This document shows positions 12,201 through 27,200 of a stretch of 64,000 nt of DNA, piece by piece. This DNA comes from Echinococcus granulosus (lineage: Eukaryota; Platyhelminthes; Cestoda; Cyclophyllidea; Taeniidae), in assembly GCF_000524195.1 (NCBI RefSeq), contig NW_020170517.1, positions 9,360-73,359 of the forward strand. The letters are read 5' to 3'. Numbering within the stretch: position 1 is the first letter of the stretch; each line of letters opens with the position of its first letter. A program made the position numbers and the translations under genes. The notes beneath the pieces are model-generated. The model worked only from the letters and a program-made list of their open reading frames with translations. It did no database searches and was not told the DNA's origin.

Positions 12201-15200
12201 TCTATCTCTCCATCTCCCTTTCTGCCCATCTACTCGCTCCCTTACCTATCTGCCTCCCCAAGTGGCGCCCTCTCCCTCTTTGCATATCTGTTTAGCCGTG
12301 ATATTAAAAAATACTAAAATCGTTCAAAACACAGGGATTGATAAGAGACGATAAACCAAGACAATTTGGTTGAAAAAGTCACTAAAATTTAAGGAAGAAT
12401 AGGTCACCCTCTCACTTGTTGATATATGGGCATGAGGTGTTCCTGACGCTGTTTCAAACGATCCTGTAGTTCCTTCACCACCGTAAATGACTGCGGCGAG
12501 GCGGCCTTGGCCGCGGCCACTTCGGCGATGAGATGGGTGCATAGTTCATCAAGGCGGTTCATGGTAGCGAGAAGATCTGCAGCACGGTACTTAATCTCCA
12601 CGGTGCCCTCGGGCTCGATCACACCACCACGGCAGGTGCGCGGTGTGCAAAAGAACTCCATGTGGTCGGGATTAATGGCGGGATCGATGACCACCCAGGC
12701 ACCGCCACGCAGCTCCGCATGTGGTGGCAAATAGATGAAGACGGGATTGGGATAGGTACGGAGAGATTCCACTATCATTGCACCGAACTTTAGCACCTGT
12801 GAGTAGGGAAGGAAGATCAATTAGCCGGATAAAACTGCAAAATGCAACTCTACACCAGAGATGAAAGCCTAATTCATTTATACCTCACTAACGGTGCTGA
12901 CGTTCTGTGAATTTTAGGACAGACCACCGATTGATCGATGGAGCCTATTTCTCAACGGATAGAGATTTTATGAGAGTAGACCCTTCCAATGACATCCGAA
13001 CAGTTCAGCGCCATATATGAAAATCGGAATCTGCTCTACCTTCTCAGTGACAGAGGAGAACATATCGGCTGATCAATGGACATTTCAAACCAAAAAGGAG
13101 CATATGAAAATATATTCTTTCAATGGGGAATCCCAAGTCCTAAACTGAGGATGAATGTTTAAACTTTCTTTTCCAAAAGTGAATGCGATAGGCTGTAGGT
13201 TAGTCCATTAAGTCAATTGAAAGATAAACACGAACAAACCTTACAGACTCCACAATAGGAGTTTGCTTCAAGCAAATTCATGCCATCGATGAGCATTCTG
13301 AGATCAATTTTCAAAGCTCTGATTCCTATTAAAGCTAGCCGATCAACAAAGCAGTCAAGAGTACAAAATTTCCCTTAATTCAGCCGAAGGATCGCAAAAA
13401 TCTCTACGGTAGCGGACTTCTTAAATCCGCAACATCAGAGGAATCATGGTTCTGCCGTATAAATGGACTTTCCTAAGATTACCACCAAAAAAGAGAAGGA
13501 TGATTGAATGGGTTGTGAAATCGAGCAGCTCCAAGGCAAGGCAGATAATCCCACCTGATCATACATGTCCTTCAGTCCCCCGGAGAATCCGCGCCAATTG
13601 GCGAATATAAAAAGGGGCAGTTCCTCTCGCGCAAAGTCGGCAATCGCTTGCGCAGTCTTATAGGAGGAATCTGGATACCAAACCTGCCCGGCCTGATTGA
13701 TGGTCTGTACCTCCGAGGCGGGATTGGCTGGGTCTGCAGGCACCCGACACACGGAGACACGAGTCTCTGGGGTCACCACTCCACAGGGGATACCGCCGAG
13801 GCGCGCACGTCCCACAATCACTCCCGGTGCCCACGCACTCAATGCCTCTTGCCAGGTGCCGCGGTCGAAGAAGCCCGAGAGCCAGGTCTGATCCATTCGG
13901 CTGACCGGTAATGCGGCTGAATCCGATGACTTTGTTGTTGCCGATTTTGACGTGGAGGATGATTGCAGCTGACCACCTGGAATTACGGGAATTGGGTTAC
14001 CAATTAGAAGCCCAGTAGATAGCTACCCAACAGGACATCTGGGATGTCCATTTGCCGTAAAACTTTTCAGAGGAACTAATTTAGGCAATGGAAGTTAATC
14101 ATTTAGCTAGGTTTTTTGCTCTCTAGCAAGGCGAAGGTCTATGACTACAATCGACCGTAAAACAAATTAACAAGAATCTCACATATGCCTAAAATGGTGT
14201 CTTTAAACATTTTTTCCATTTAAGTTTGCCCGAGATTTATAATTTGATCCAACACTGAAGTTCAAGAGCCATAAACTGCCATTTTGGCAAAAAAACATGG
14301 GAAGATAATAATTCAATCGTGTAGTAGTTCACACAATGACGTAAAATTTCAGTACTTCTTTTAAGTGATCATACAGGTCTTTACCGTACCAAAAGTTGCT
14401 CATCATTACGTTTATTAATCAATCCACATCTTATAACCCTTCATTTCAAAAAGCATCCATTTGCTTTGACATAATAAATTCATGGAAAAGGTCCTAAACA
14501 AGTAAGAGTGTGAACGATGACTGACAAGGACGGCACGTAATCTGAAGTAGAGTACAAAACTTTTGCATAAATCGGTTGATAATGCGCCGAGGCGAGGGAA
14601 TGCATGCATTAAGACGGTAATATCTGATGCGATTGTGCGTTTAAACAAACGGTCTCTTCAGTCTCCGCAGTTTCAGTTTACCCTTAGGTGCCGCAACGTT
14701 CTGCACATGCCCAGAGCCTCCCCGTTCTTTGCCATGTTAAAAGTACGACCATCCCCATGCTAGTAATGACCCGTAGCGCCTGAGGCTCTACATCCCACCC
14801 AGATTTATTGGACGAATTTGATAGCGGAAGACACAGTGAGATCCTTGCAGAAAGTAAATACCTCAGAACCCCAGAGTTCAAAGGTGAGTAAGTTTCGTTT
14901 CACAACAAAAAGATAGAATTCCTAGATAAGAGCAAGGGTACCATAACCATTCCTTTACAATTACAAAATGTATTATCTATTTGGAAGCAGTATCTTTATG
15001 TAACATAAGCCTTCGGAACTTTAGTAAAAGTTTATTACCTACTCCGATCTGATATGGAAGATTGAAATCAGATACAAACTCTCATACTAAATATGGAAGA
15101 AAATTCCTGGTTTCTCCCAGAAGAAGTTCACTTATGACAAAAAGGTAAGAGACATTTTCATCGATTTGACACTGCCCACGACTTCAAGCTTATTAAAATT

Positions 15201-18200
15201 ATCAAAAGGAAATATAAGAAAACAATAAATCAACTTAACGTCCCAGAGTCAACCATCGAACGCCTTGAACACAAATACAACGTGCGAATCTCATGCTACG
15301 AAAGGGGAAGGCTTCATGTGCGAAAACATCCAATCTCGCGCTTTTTAGTAAGATTCCACTCCATTTCATACAGCCCACACGGCCCAGGCATGTAGTTGAA
15401 AGGGTGACCAATAAGCCTGTCCACAATACCAGAAACTCGGTAGCCAACACAAAATAAAGATAATGAATGAAGTTATACTTGCGTTGAAAAGTAGAAAATT
15501 ATCACTTAGGCATGTTACAAAAGCGGTTTCAAGCACTCAAAAATTAACAAGAACACCTAAAAGAGAAAAAAGGCAAACGAACGCACTCATGACTCCAGTA
15601 AACATCCACCGGGGATCATCATTAGTTCTCTCACGCGAGGGCACGTACTCCACCGGTCTATCGATGGGATCAGCTGGGGGACTGCGAAACACCGGCAGTC
15701 GAGCGCCCCGGCTGATGGGCACGAAGGAGAGCCAGTGAACCACCTGCTGAAGCGCCAAGTATTCATCGGGCACCACAAGATGGCACACTCCGTTGTTGGC
15801 CATTACCTGCACCCCACCTAACTGGCCGTTACCCGTGTAGACCTGCCGACCGAGCAGTTTGTTTAGTGCCATTGCGCCTGTAAGGATGATATGCGAATTC
15901 TCGATCTGCAGCGGAGGGAAAAAAAATCGGTACTTACTAGGGGAGAGCGAAAGGGACAAAAATAAAGCGTTGACAACCGCCCACCTGAATGACCCGCTGC
16001 CCCAGACGCACGAGGTAGGCGCCAATACCAATTGTGCGGCTAGTGACGACACTGAGAGTGAAACACTCCTCGTAGGCTCGCGCCGTCTCCTCCGCGATTA
16101 AGGCGGAGCCGCGCAAATTCTCCACGGAGATGTCGAAATCCTTACCGATTATGTCAACTATCTTGTAGCGCTCCTCTCCATTCTCCATTACCCTCTCGCA
16201 GTTGACAGAGTTTATCTTTTTCAGCTTTTCGTAGTCCTCCGGGGTCAAGTAGAGGTAGTTGAAACCCTAGCAGATGACGACGGACAAAAGAATTCTGAGT
16301 TAAACCAATCGATAGTGAAGACCTCTACCGCACCCATGTCAAAGGCAATTCAAAATTAACGTCACTCAGAATTCCCCCATGGAGTTACAGCACGTGTACG
16401 GTGGAACCTATTTGTGTCTGCCCTATGATAAAATTCCTTTTATCTCAAAATGGCACTTAATATTGTGTAATCCAATCTCACAAATCAATTTTTGTAAAAC
16501 TTTGCTAGATGGGGGAATTTGAATGACCCAAAAGCATCAACTCAGCTCAGCACTGCGCTTATCACCGACGAACAGGCTTGCTCAATTACCACTAAAGTAG
16601 CGGGTTTTTTATGCCCTATTGCAGTCGACGAAATTCGACGAGGATTAACTTTGCTGTGGTTCCCAAATTGCAACTACTTTAAGTACAAGGAATAGACGTT
16701 AAACAGACTGATTGAAGAAGTCATTTGAAGCGCCAAGAGGAAAAAGAGTATATATCCTATGTTTCAGCACCTCAGAGCATCACACATGACGAGCTCATGG
16801 GGAAGTACCTAATGTGGGTGTACGTCTAGTCTAACAAGTGAGACGACCAAAAAATCAATACAATTCTTACTTGTACACAGAGCACTGCTACTCGAACCAC
16901 ATCCATAAGATGAACTCGGCAACTAAATCATATACCAATTAATTACGAACACAGTTCCCTTTGTAAATGTAATTGTAAAGCCAACACAGTCAGTCGATTA
17001 CGCAGTACGAATGTCCAGTTCAACCAGATGGACGAACGGAAGGAAAAGAAAGTGTTGGAATAAGCAACCTCGATGACCGCGCACGACACGCCCTCCACCG
17101 TTCACAATACACAAAAGACAATAAAAAATATTTTACTTGATCTTCCATCGAAAAGGTAAAAAAATCGGTCAAAAACAGATGAGTTTCTATTTCACTAAAG
17201 CTTTAGATTACTTTTATTTCACTAAGTAAGGGTCCCATCAACACAAAGTCCTCACTACGTACCATCTGCGGATGTTTCTCATCGGCCCAAGCAATCCTGA
17301 AGACGGCCTTAACCTCCTCAGCAAGACGGATGCGAGCACCGGTATTGGCGGCGAGAAAGATGCGTGGAATGCCCAGACGTCGTGCCAGCTCACTAGCTCG
17401 GTAGAAGACAAGGTCTTCACAAGGTCCGAAGGAGCCTGCGTTGTGCGTCACGTCGTTGGCAATGACGATGAGGGGTCGGCCTTCGGGGTACTCTGGAGTG
17501 CGCATCACAATGTACCATACCACCATGCCGATCTAAAAAGGTGGATAGAAGGGTACATTTGAAACTGTAGTTACATATAATGTGCTTTAAAAAGAAAATA
17601 ACAAATGACAGCAAGCTGCTTGCTCTAAATACTGTTGAGGCATAAAAATAGTCAAATGGGGTAACGCATCGCCGTGTAAAGTTGGAAAAGGTACAATTAT
17701 CTCACCAAGACTCGCTGTGTCATGGTAATTCTCAGGGATTCAATAGGGCTAAGATGCCTACCATCGATGGTGAAAACTGTCAGGGCGGTCAATGTCACGT
17801 GTCCGCCTTAGTCATCTAGCCCTACCACTACTCAATCTACCCAAACCGCCTAGATTGGCCTCCGACTAGCTGACCACAACGCTAATCACTCACACGCATC
17901 CCCACCCCACTCGATGCGCGCTCCTGGGATGCCCTTGTCCGGCTACCTCTGCGTTGCCTTTCCTGAGACTTGGTCATTTTTGTGTCCGCGTTTTAACAAA
18001 TCCCCGTAATTTACTTTTGAGTTTGGTCCAGTTAAAAATTACGGAAAAGTTATAACAAAAGCAGGGAGAATAACTGTTAATTGATGCGTTCAGTGGGGAC
18101 AAATACATTGGTCAGGTGAGTAAATCCATTTGAAAAGCTTGCCACAGAAAAGCATTCGATGAAAACTCCTTTGAATGTTGGTGAAAAAGAGGTCAACCCA

Positions 18201-21200
18201 GAAAGAGACTTTTGAAGCGCCAATTTCAGTCTTCCGCGATTGGCTTTACTTTGGTAACACGGAGATTTGGTACTAGCTCCTCAGCTCTTACCTACACAAA
18301 ACTCCTTTTAAACTACTACACCTCGAATGCCGACTGAAGTGTTACATGCCTGGAATCCTTCACCACTTCCAAAAATGCAGCAGATTTTAATGTTGCTACA
18401 AAGGAGGAGGAATTCCAGAGAGATCGGCAAACTATCGCATGATCTTTATCACCATCCCGTGAAGAATAACGCTGAAGGCAAATCAGTGGGAGCACCGCGA
18501 ACGGCTATCAAAAGGTGCTCACTTCAATAGTGAATTTTGACAATGCTGGATTGTCAAGCCCACATGCTTCAGAATATGCGACGATGACATTCAGATTTAC
18601 TCGTGTCATCCTATACTATTTCTCCAATCTCACCTGTGCGTCAATAATAAAGGTACTTCCCGAGTCGTGCGCTCATTTACGTAAACGATAAGCCTAAAAT
18701 TTACCACAGAGGAAAAGCGCCTAGATGGCGAAGCATGTCTACTCGACGAGCAATCGCAATAGCTTTCCCAATCACCTTGTTCAAGCAGGGTGGCCGGTCT
18801 ACGTGGACAAGCTCACCAGCTGAATTGAGACAGAGCTCCTTGCACTCCAAAAGGTGACTGCTGCTGTCCGCATCACGACCAGACTTATCTGGCTCATTGG
18901 ACTTGGCTGCAGCTGCAGCAGCCATCGGACGGCCACCAAGGGAGTTCCACATCTCGTTCAGGACTTGGCCAAACACCACGGGGTAGTCGTAGACATACGT
19001 CGAACTGTACTTCTGCGCCTATAGGGAGCGAGGGAAGAGGGAAGGAGAGAGGTGAAAACGCTTACTGCACAGTGTTCCGAAAAATTTGTCATCTCCATCA
19101 AGTAAAGAAAATAGGGATTTCAAAGCAGGCGGCTTTATTGACTGACGTGCGTGAGTATGCGCAGAGATACGGTGTACGTGCGAGCCTGGCCAGTGACTAG
19201 TGAAGACCGCTTGGGTATGCTCCACCCGATCGGCTTAGTCAGGTGTACTGTGAATGGTTGATCCTAGAATTTAAGTATTTATCAATACACGACATGAGCC
19301 AATCAGGAGGGACTGAGCGAAAGCACGCCTCTAGAAGGTTTAGAGATAAGTCATCAGGTGGAAAAGAAGCATTCCCCGGGGTCGCAGGCGTCCCTGATAG
19401 GTGTGTGTTTATACTAGTAGGCCTTCGACTCATACAGTATTTGGTGAGGTCCTACATTATGTTACTAGAAGTCCAGTCCTTCGGAAAGCTAATAACTAAA
19501 CTACTTCTAGATTCCAATGCTTTATAACTTCAGCGCCAAGAATGCAGCAGCTGTATTTGTGGTGAATGCTATCCGGCTGCTTTTGATTGTCCAATAAGTC
19601 GGTTACCACGAAAGCGGTATAAAACGTCGCTTTTACCGGCCATGGTACCAGTACCTCAGCTCTTCCGATTTGGCACATCAGTAAGGCAGCCAGAAGTAGC
19701 TCGGCAGCTATATGACCTTTGTAACTACCATAATGCATTTGGCTATGAAACCTTTCCGAATCCGCAAGAGTGACTCATGCAAATTGTCAAAAAGTAACGA
19801 AACCATCAATACAAACGAAAACAATCAGGACAAGAGCATACTCTGAGCAATCGACTAGAGAAAAGTTAGCTACAAGTCTATGAGATTTAGGAAGCTGGTA
19901 GCGGTTATATGATTATCCAAACGCAGAGAGGAGAGGAAGTACCTGGAATCGCTTGATCTGGAGAAAGTCTTTGGTCTGATGAGGAGCATTTGCGAGACAG
20001 CCATGAAGCGAGCCGATACGGGGGCCAAAGGAGACGAGATGTATGGCACCGGTGCGAGGATTGGGTACCTCACGGTACAACTCCAATACCAGGCTGTAGC
20101 CCTGCTCGTTGGAGATGATCAGGCGGATGGGGATGCGCGGGCCGTTCTTACTGTGGCGGATCAGCAGCTTCAACTCGGCCTACGCGGGGAGAACGATGAA
20201 AGGAAGAGTTTGTGGATATCGGCTAAATGCGTTACGATGTCGATTACCCGGTCGGTATTCAAGGGCAGAATTAGATTTTACGTCTACATTTCTGGTTCAA
20301 GCTTCATAGCACTTCCACCAACAAATAAATAAATCTTAAAAAAGCTTCCAGCATTAACGACACTTCAATATTGACTATTCCATCGATGAATTAAAGAGGG
20401 TCTTAATTTGGAGAACTAACACGCGTTTAAATTCCAATTTGACTCTGAAGAGATAACTAACTAATAGGATCCTTGACCAACTGATAACTCAAGTGCAGGA
20501 TGAGTTCAATAATACTTTATTGCTTGGAGGTTGATGAACGAATTAAAGACCCACTAGACGGCGAACACATTTGTGAAAAATTTCGTAGAAACGGGTTTCA
20601 TTGGTTATTAAACCCAAAGCACTTTACTGATCCCTTATAAACACGGAGTATCAAAACTTTGACAAAATTATATGAAAGGGACTCAACCGATCATGCAAGC
20701 GAAGGTGGCTACTTATTTAAATGTTAAGCAGGCGACCGACCAACAAAAAAATCAGAAGTACTTGGTTCAGTTGGCCAAGAAATCGAAGTGGAGATGAGAT
20801 TACCAACAGGGGATTTCAATTTCACTAATTTTCTTGACTGATACTTTAAAATAGAAACTATACTTTCATTCCTCTAAGTAAGTAGACGAGACCTGTAAAA
20901 TGAATACGTGGCACGTGGTAGACAACCTGTCTTCTCTGAATTCGAGTGTTATTTCCAAATCAACTACCTCAGAAATGCTTACTTTCACTGAAGACTCCAA
21001 AACCACTCATTTCCGCTAATCAGTAGTGTATTTTTATTGCTCTTAAAATGAAAACCCATGTGTTTGTTAGCATACGACCCAGAGACTACTGATTTCGGCG
21101 GTGATCACCCCAGAAGTAAAATAAAGCCGACATTTTTATAATAACTCAGAGAATTCCTAGATCCGAAAGGAGGACATTTGAGCAAGAGATTTTTCCGGCA

Positions 21201-24200
21201 AAGCCAACTTTCACGCTTCTCAATGAGAACATCTTTCCACCACAAAAGGCTCCGTAAATGACGCCAAGAAGGACCTATATTAATTCAAGGTTCGAATAAA
21301 TTATGATGCTCATGGAAATTCTAGTATCATTTTGGAGCAGCCATTGGAAAAGTAAACTGATTTCGAAACCTAAACGAATAAACGATGACGAGTCCCCTAA
21401 TTTTGTCACTGAATATTTTGAAACTGAGACCATTTAGAAGTTTTGCCAATTGAATTGCATGCGTCTCAGCAGTAGCGCTTTAACTGGCAGTTCATTTGAC
21501 AAGATCACAATTCCAGTTTGAATGTGAGGAACATTTTGCAGCAGGCTATCAATCTATACGAACTGAAAAAGACGATTTCTATTATTGACTCAAACTTACT
21601 CATCCAATGAGTGACCGACAATGCTATTCTTAAGCCTCGTAAGCCTGTAAACCAGGAGGAATAAATCACTTAGAATCTTTTAAGCAGGCCATCGAACAAA
21701 GAGTGGCTCAGAAAGAGATGAGCTGCATAACACTGGCAGTCGTTAGCCCACCTGTTTGACCCGCAATTTGATGAGCCGCGTGGCGTAGCGCAGAATAGTG
21801 CTTCTTACAGTACTCTGCAACAGGGCAATATCCTCCAACAGAAGGGTTGGTGCAAAGTTAAGAAAGATGTGATTGCCCGTGGTGAGGTTGGCCTTGGGAT
21901 GAGAGAAGGCCATCTCAAGGGCGTCCATGGCCTCTAATAGGGTGCGCTCCGCCTCCGAGCGCAGGTATTCAAAGGATGATGCCTTGGAGACGAGATCCGC
22001 GTGGCGGATTACGCTACGTACGAAGAAACGGAAGTCCACCGCGCCCTGACCCTGAGGTACCTGGTTAACGCAAGGGCGCATTCACGTATGTGAGCTTACC
22101 CTTTATACATGAAAAATGAATGCCTATTGAAATCCAACTAATTAGCATATATACTAGAGAGTTTTAATTGACCCACGAGGTGGTATACATTGAAATGCGA
22201 TGCCTTCTTTCAAATCTACCTGAAATTTTAAGGGAAAATGACTAAAAAAATACGATGTCATCTCATTGAGTTTACTTAACAGTTAAACATTTGTTGACGC
22301 AAGGGTGGATTATTAGCTCATCATTTTGCAAAACTTACGCTACTTTAATAAAGTAAGCTTGTGAACTCCAAATCTTCAACTCATTTTCTAGCAATACGAG
22401 TCATCTCCTGTTTTGATTCGTGCAAAGGTTACTATTGATCTCCTGAGGGTGCCTAATGCCTGAACAATAGTCGGAATCGGGTAGTTTGAAAGACAACCCG
22501 AGCCTAAGGTGACGAAAAGTGATGAACGGCTGCAGCAAAAGGAGTGATCACCAGCTTAAAATGAGTACAAATTTGAGGCACATTGAACCGTATAAAAGGA
22601 AGTAAACATTCCGTACAAAGTTGACCGTGTCCAGATCTAGGAGCTTATCAAATGCCTACTAGACGTTTTAAAGAAGTCTAAAAACGTTAGCAAATGCCTC
22701 ACCTTGGCCTTTCCAATATACATTTGCATCCGTCGGTTCAATACTGGAATGGGTTCGAGATCGTAGTTCTGCAGCCGATTAATTTCCATCTGGAAGGCTA
22801 GAGCGGGCTCCAGGTTTCGATACACCCTGTCCTCCTTGAAGTTGTCCCGTGCACGGAAATTGAAGAATAGTGGATATTTGCCCTTAAAAAAATACATCTT
22901 CAGTGACACTCTGGATATTAAGTACATCTCGCCTATATATGGCAGCCTTAAAACCCATAAGTCCCAACGTGTATGAACAGAAACAGATGATCATAAGTCG
23001 GTAAATGGGGCAGTCTGTCATGTTGATTGACCCGATAGTGTATAAGTTATCAGAAAAAGAGTTCTGATATTTAGTCAAATGCTCCACTAAATGGTAGGCA
23101 TAATAGCAAAGTCTCTCAAACACCTAGTGCATAATGGGTAAATCTAGGGAAGGAATTAGACACTAAAGTGAGACAACGAAAAGGCCTTATAACACTCAGG
23201 GCGCCTTGGAACATCCGGAAGGCTGGATGAATAGACGGGGCTGTCAGAGGCATTCCAAGAGGGTGCAAAAGTTGTAATGCAGTACAACAGGCTTCAACTT
23301 GACTGGATATGGAGAGGATAGGTGTAGGCAGTGAATCAAATCCGGTAATACAGCAATTAATCAGCAACTTGCATTAAAAACTGATCACCTTGAAATTTGT
23401 CCAGGGAGATAAATATATCAGACCAATACTAAGCTTTTTAGGCTCGGTTCATTTACATACAAAAACTGCTTTAAATGAGAGTAAAGACGATTTTAAAATA
23501 CCTAGTGTTGGCTAAACATGCAGCTTTGGCATCGGCAAGTCAGACCCAATTAGTTCCAACATAAAGGTATCACGAGTTGCGCTAGAGAGAAGGCGGATAT
23601 GCTGCTAAAACCAGGTGATTCAATCAGGTGCAACTTAGGCCACTTACTTGAGCGAAGTCTTAAAACATTGTACTTTTATGAGAAAAAACCTAGGTATTTG
23701 CATAAGGGCTTAAAATAACGGATCATACAGTTACCTCAAACAGGTAGCCAAGCTGAAATATTTAGGTGCAATTGGCCACTTAGTGAAATCTTCCCACCAC
23801 TCCACATCAAAAAAGTCAAGAGTTCTTCCCGCCATTCTAATAAGTAGAAGTTCAGCCTACCAACGTAATGAGCATAAAGGTGATGCGACGAACAGCAACA
23901 GATTTGAGGTGACCGCACTGTTCCTGACAGAAGGCCTCCAACATTCGCACCGTCGCCTCCTCACCGGACTCTTCCTGACCCTCGGGTGACCAGCGGAGGC
24001 CGACGTTCATCACATTCACTGGTTCCTCGTCATTGCTCGCCTAGAAGGTAAAGAAAAGGAAGAATTGGCAGAACACGGACCTCCGGGGCTTGCCAAGTAC
24101 CATTTTTAAACTGGTTAAAGAGCCGATAGTAACTCCTGCCATAATGTGCATAAGCAGGGAAAAAAGGAAAATCCAATGGGTTGTCCAAGTCTTTAGAAAT

Positions 24201-27200
24201 TCGACGTTCAAGTAATCTTCTGGTCTTGATAAAAACTATTCAAAAAGTTCACGTAAAAAAGTAGGCTTCAGGAGGAATAAAAAATTCCAAATCTGGGCTA
24301 AAATTAAAAATAATACTGCGTCTACCTCTAATAAATACTTAGAAGGGCAGACAAGACTGATTTCTGCATAACTAAAGATTCTTTACTAGAGGCTTGGTGA
24401 GGAATTATGGGAGTGATTATTCATATCTTGCAATTTGATTCATTCCAAACAGGCCTTAGCCAATTTAGACTTGAAATGGAAGGGTAGTCATAAGTTGAAT
24501 GCTAAGCTTATAAGATACTGAATCATTTTTACACAAACTAGCTTTAAAAAACTTCTACGTTTCTTCACCGCATCTTAGGTAGTTTGGTAACATCAACCAA
24601 ACTAAGGCGACAGTTCAGAAACATTACATCATAACGTGCTCTAAAACCAGTGATAATAGACACGAGCAAGTGCCGGCACAGAATTGCATATCAACTGAAG
24701 GGCACGACGTATACTTGAACATGAATGAACTTCTTCAACTCAAATAAGCCGTAGATGGTAAAAACTAAACTCTAAGTGGTAGAATAGACTTTGTACAAAA
24801 AGTAAAGTCCATCTCAAATCTACGTTGATTTGGAAGCAATTCTTTAGATTCATAAAACATTCAAAAACATTATCTGAGAGACGATTCACTCAAGTAGCAG
24901 CCAGCAAAATGATATTTTAGGATGTCTTCAAACGACGATCTGGACTTACAGTCTGGAAAGGTGGATCCTGGAAAGTTACAACGCTATTTCTGCAGGAAAG
25001 ACTCGACGGAAAACTGCCCTGACGTCGACCCCCAGCCCGTCTCTCCATCAGCATCGCCTTCTGCTTCTGCTCAAAGCGGAAGAGGAAGGTGGGAAAATAT
25101 CTATTAACAATAAAAAAGAAAATCTTAAAACATGTCACGTTTTGGCAAAAATATAACTCCAACACGCTGACGTTTTCAGTTCCTCAAAGGAATTGAACAC
25201 CACAATGGCACCAAGACGCTCCCTACTCTGCATCTCTTGCATTCGTATATCCTCACTGGATGCAGTGGCGACCTGAGAGGGGATAACAGATACCGAAAAA
25301 GTCCTCTGAACTCCGTTAGACCCCGTGGAGGCTGTTTGGTGGGAAACTTCCGTGGAGGAGCGAATGCAGTCGGGGGCCTGGGTCTCGGGGATGAACCAGC
25401 AGTTTGCATTGAGAGGGAACTGCTTACTGGTGGTAGTGGGAGCATCGTCATCCACGTATTCCTCAGCGGAGGGCTCGAAGAGGTCATTGTCAGTGTCTTC
25501 GTCGGCGCCGAGGTAGTAGTGGGGAGGGGAAGCCGACTCGATGGAGTGGCGAAGGGGGACCTGACTGCTCTGGGCGTTCATTGCACGCTTCCAAATTTTT
25601 CTGAAGGATAATGATACTGAAAAGTAGAAGTCAGTTGCTGATGTCCCTTGAAATCTGCTAATTTAATCGAGAACACAACGATCCGCGCTACACACCGACC
25701 ACACCGTAAAAATTAATGTATCATTGTTGTCTCAACCCTCAAAAAGATTCAGCCAAGATTATTAGTTCGATTTAAGGATTCGAGCATTGCAGGTAAATGA
25801 AACTAAAGTACCGTCCAAAAACGAGATAAGCCAATTCTCAAAAGAGTTCAGAAAAGAAATAAATATGCATGAAAACAAAATACACCAAAAACCACTTCTT
25901 TGGTCACTTTGAAAATTTTTCTAGCAGCCTAAAGACCTAGAAACAATACAACGTGATATCCTTTTCAGCAATATACCGACTATTAATGTCGAAAATGGTT
26001 GTTATAATTACAACACGCAAACATCCATTCTTCTGTCTACTTCCCAATAAGAAATTAAAAAATCCACCCAGATAACAGAAAACAGTTTTTAAAGGATAAG
26101 CAGTGGGGGTTTGAAAAAGGCTGTTGATGTTCTAAGGTATGTAATAAAGGGAAAATTACTTGATACTTTGGTAAAGCCAATACACAAAAATAAAAGTTGG
26201 TTTCGACAGTAAAGGAAAAGGGATAGTTATACAATGATAAGTGACGTGGAGGAATTGACAGCGGCGATTATGTGCTAGAGTTTATCGAAGTAGACCAAAT
26301 TGGACTCGAATCCGTCAAGTAATAACAATTCCTCAACAGACAAAAGCCATTATCAGTTTTGGAGTCCTTGTAAATTTAAAGTATTTGCAATAGCAAGGAG
26401 TTGCAAACTTGGGTAAAGAACACCATTGTAGGTCTTATGCTAAGACTTCTTAGACTGTCATCTAACCGCAACTTAGAGCCATAACCCTAAAACTGATGCC
26501 AAAATATTTGAAAGACCCAAAATTGTAAAATACGCAGGATTCTGCTTGAAAGATGTGAAGCTGCATTGAGGTGCTAGATACTAGGAATTGTGAGAAAGCC
26601 CAGCAGTTCGTTACGGAAACGGGCTCATAACACTGCATAAAATGCCTTAGTGATTGGTAATATGGAGCTAGGACAACTAAGCTTGTAATTACTAAACTAC
26701 GAACCCGCTTTAAGTGTCTGCCAGCTAAACGAAGAGGAAATAAAAGATAGCATTCGTATGTAAAAACGCCAGAAAAAAAGGATATGCAAAGGGGTGGATA
26801 GGGAAGCAATTGACGTGCAGAAGACTAAAACGAGAAATTACAGGAAAGTTCCAATTTGCGTAAAAAGTTGATCTACTTGCTAAACAAGAAATCAACTGAG
26901 GCCGCAAATGGGGAGAAAGTGCCAAAGGAAGACCACATTTGAAACAAGAAATTACCATACTAAGAATGTCAAGGAATGGTAGAAACATGAATCAACTTTA
27001 AAAGTCTAGCAGCTCGATAAGGGGATCATATTACACCTAAAAAAAGAGGGCCCGAGAACCAATAGTGAAAGATGTTTATTTTAATGGCTAATAACTGGAT
27101 TAGAAGAGAACAAAAATTATGAATTAAATGAGACCATATAGGGGAAACTACCCATAAAAATGGAGGTGGATATACGTAGGTGCACGGGATATGGCGGATA

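Noticed and set aside
25237..25611. Plus-strand ORF of 124 codons, Gly/Val-rich
   Set aside because: It is the antisense of ACC exon 19, which joins in phase to its neighbours.
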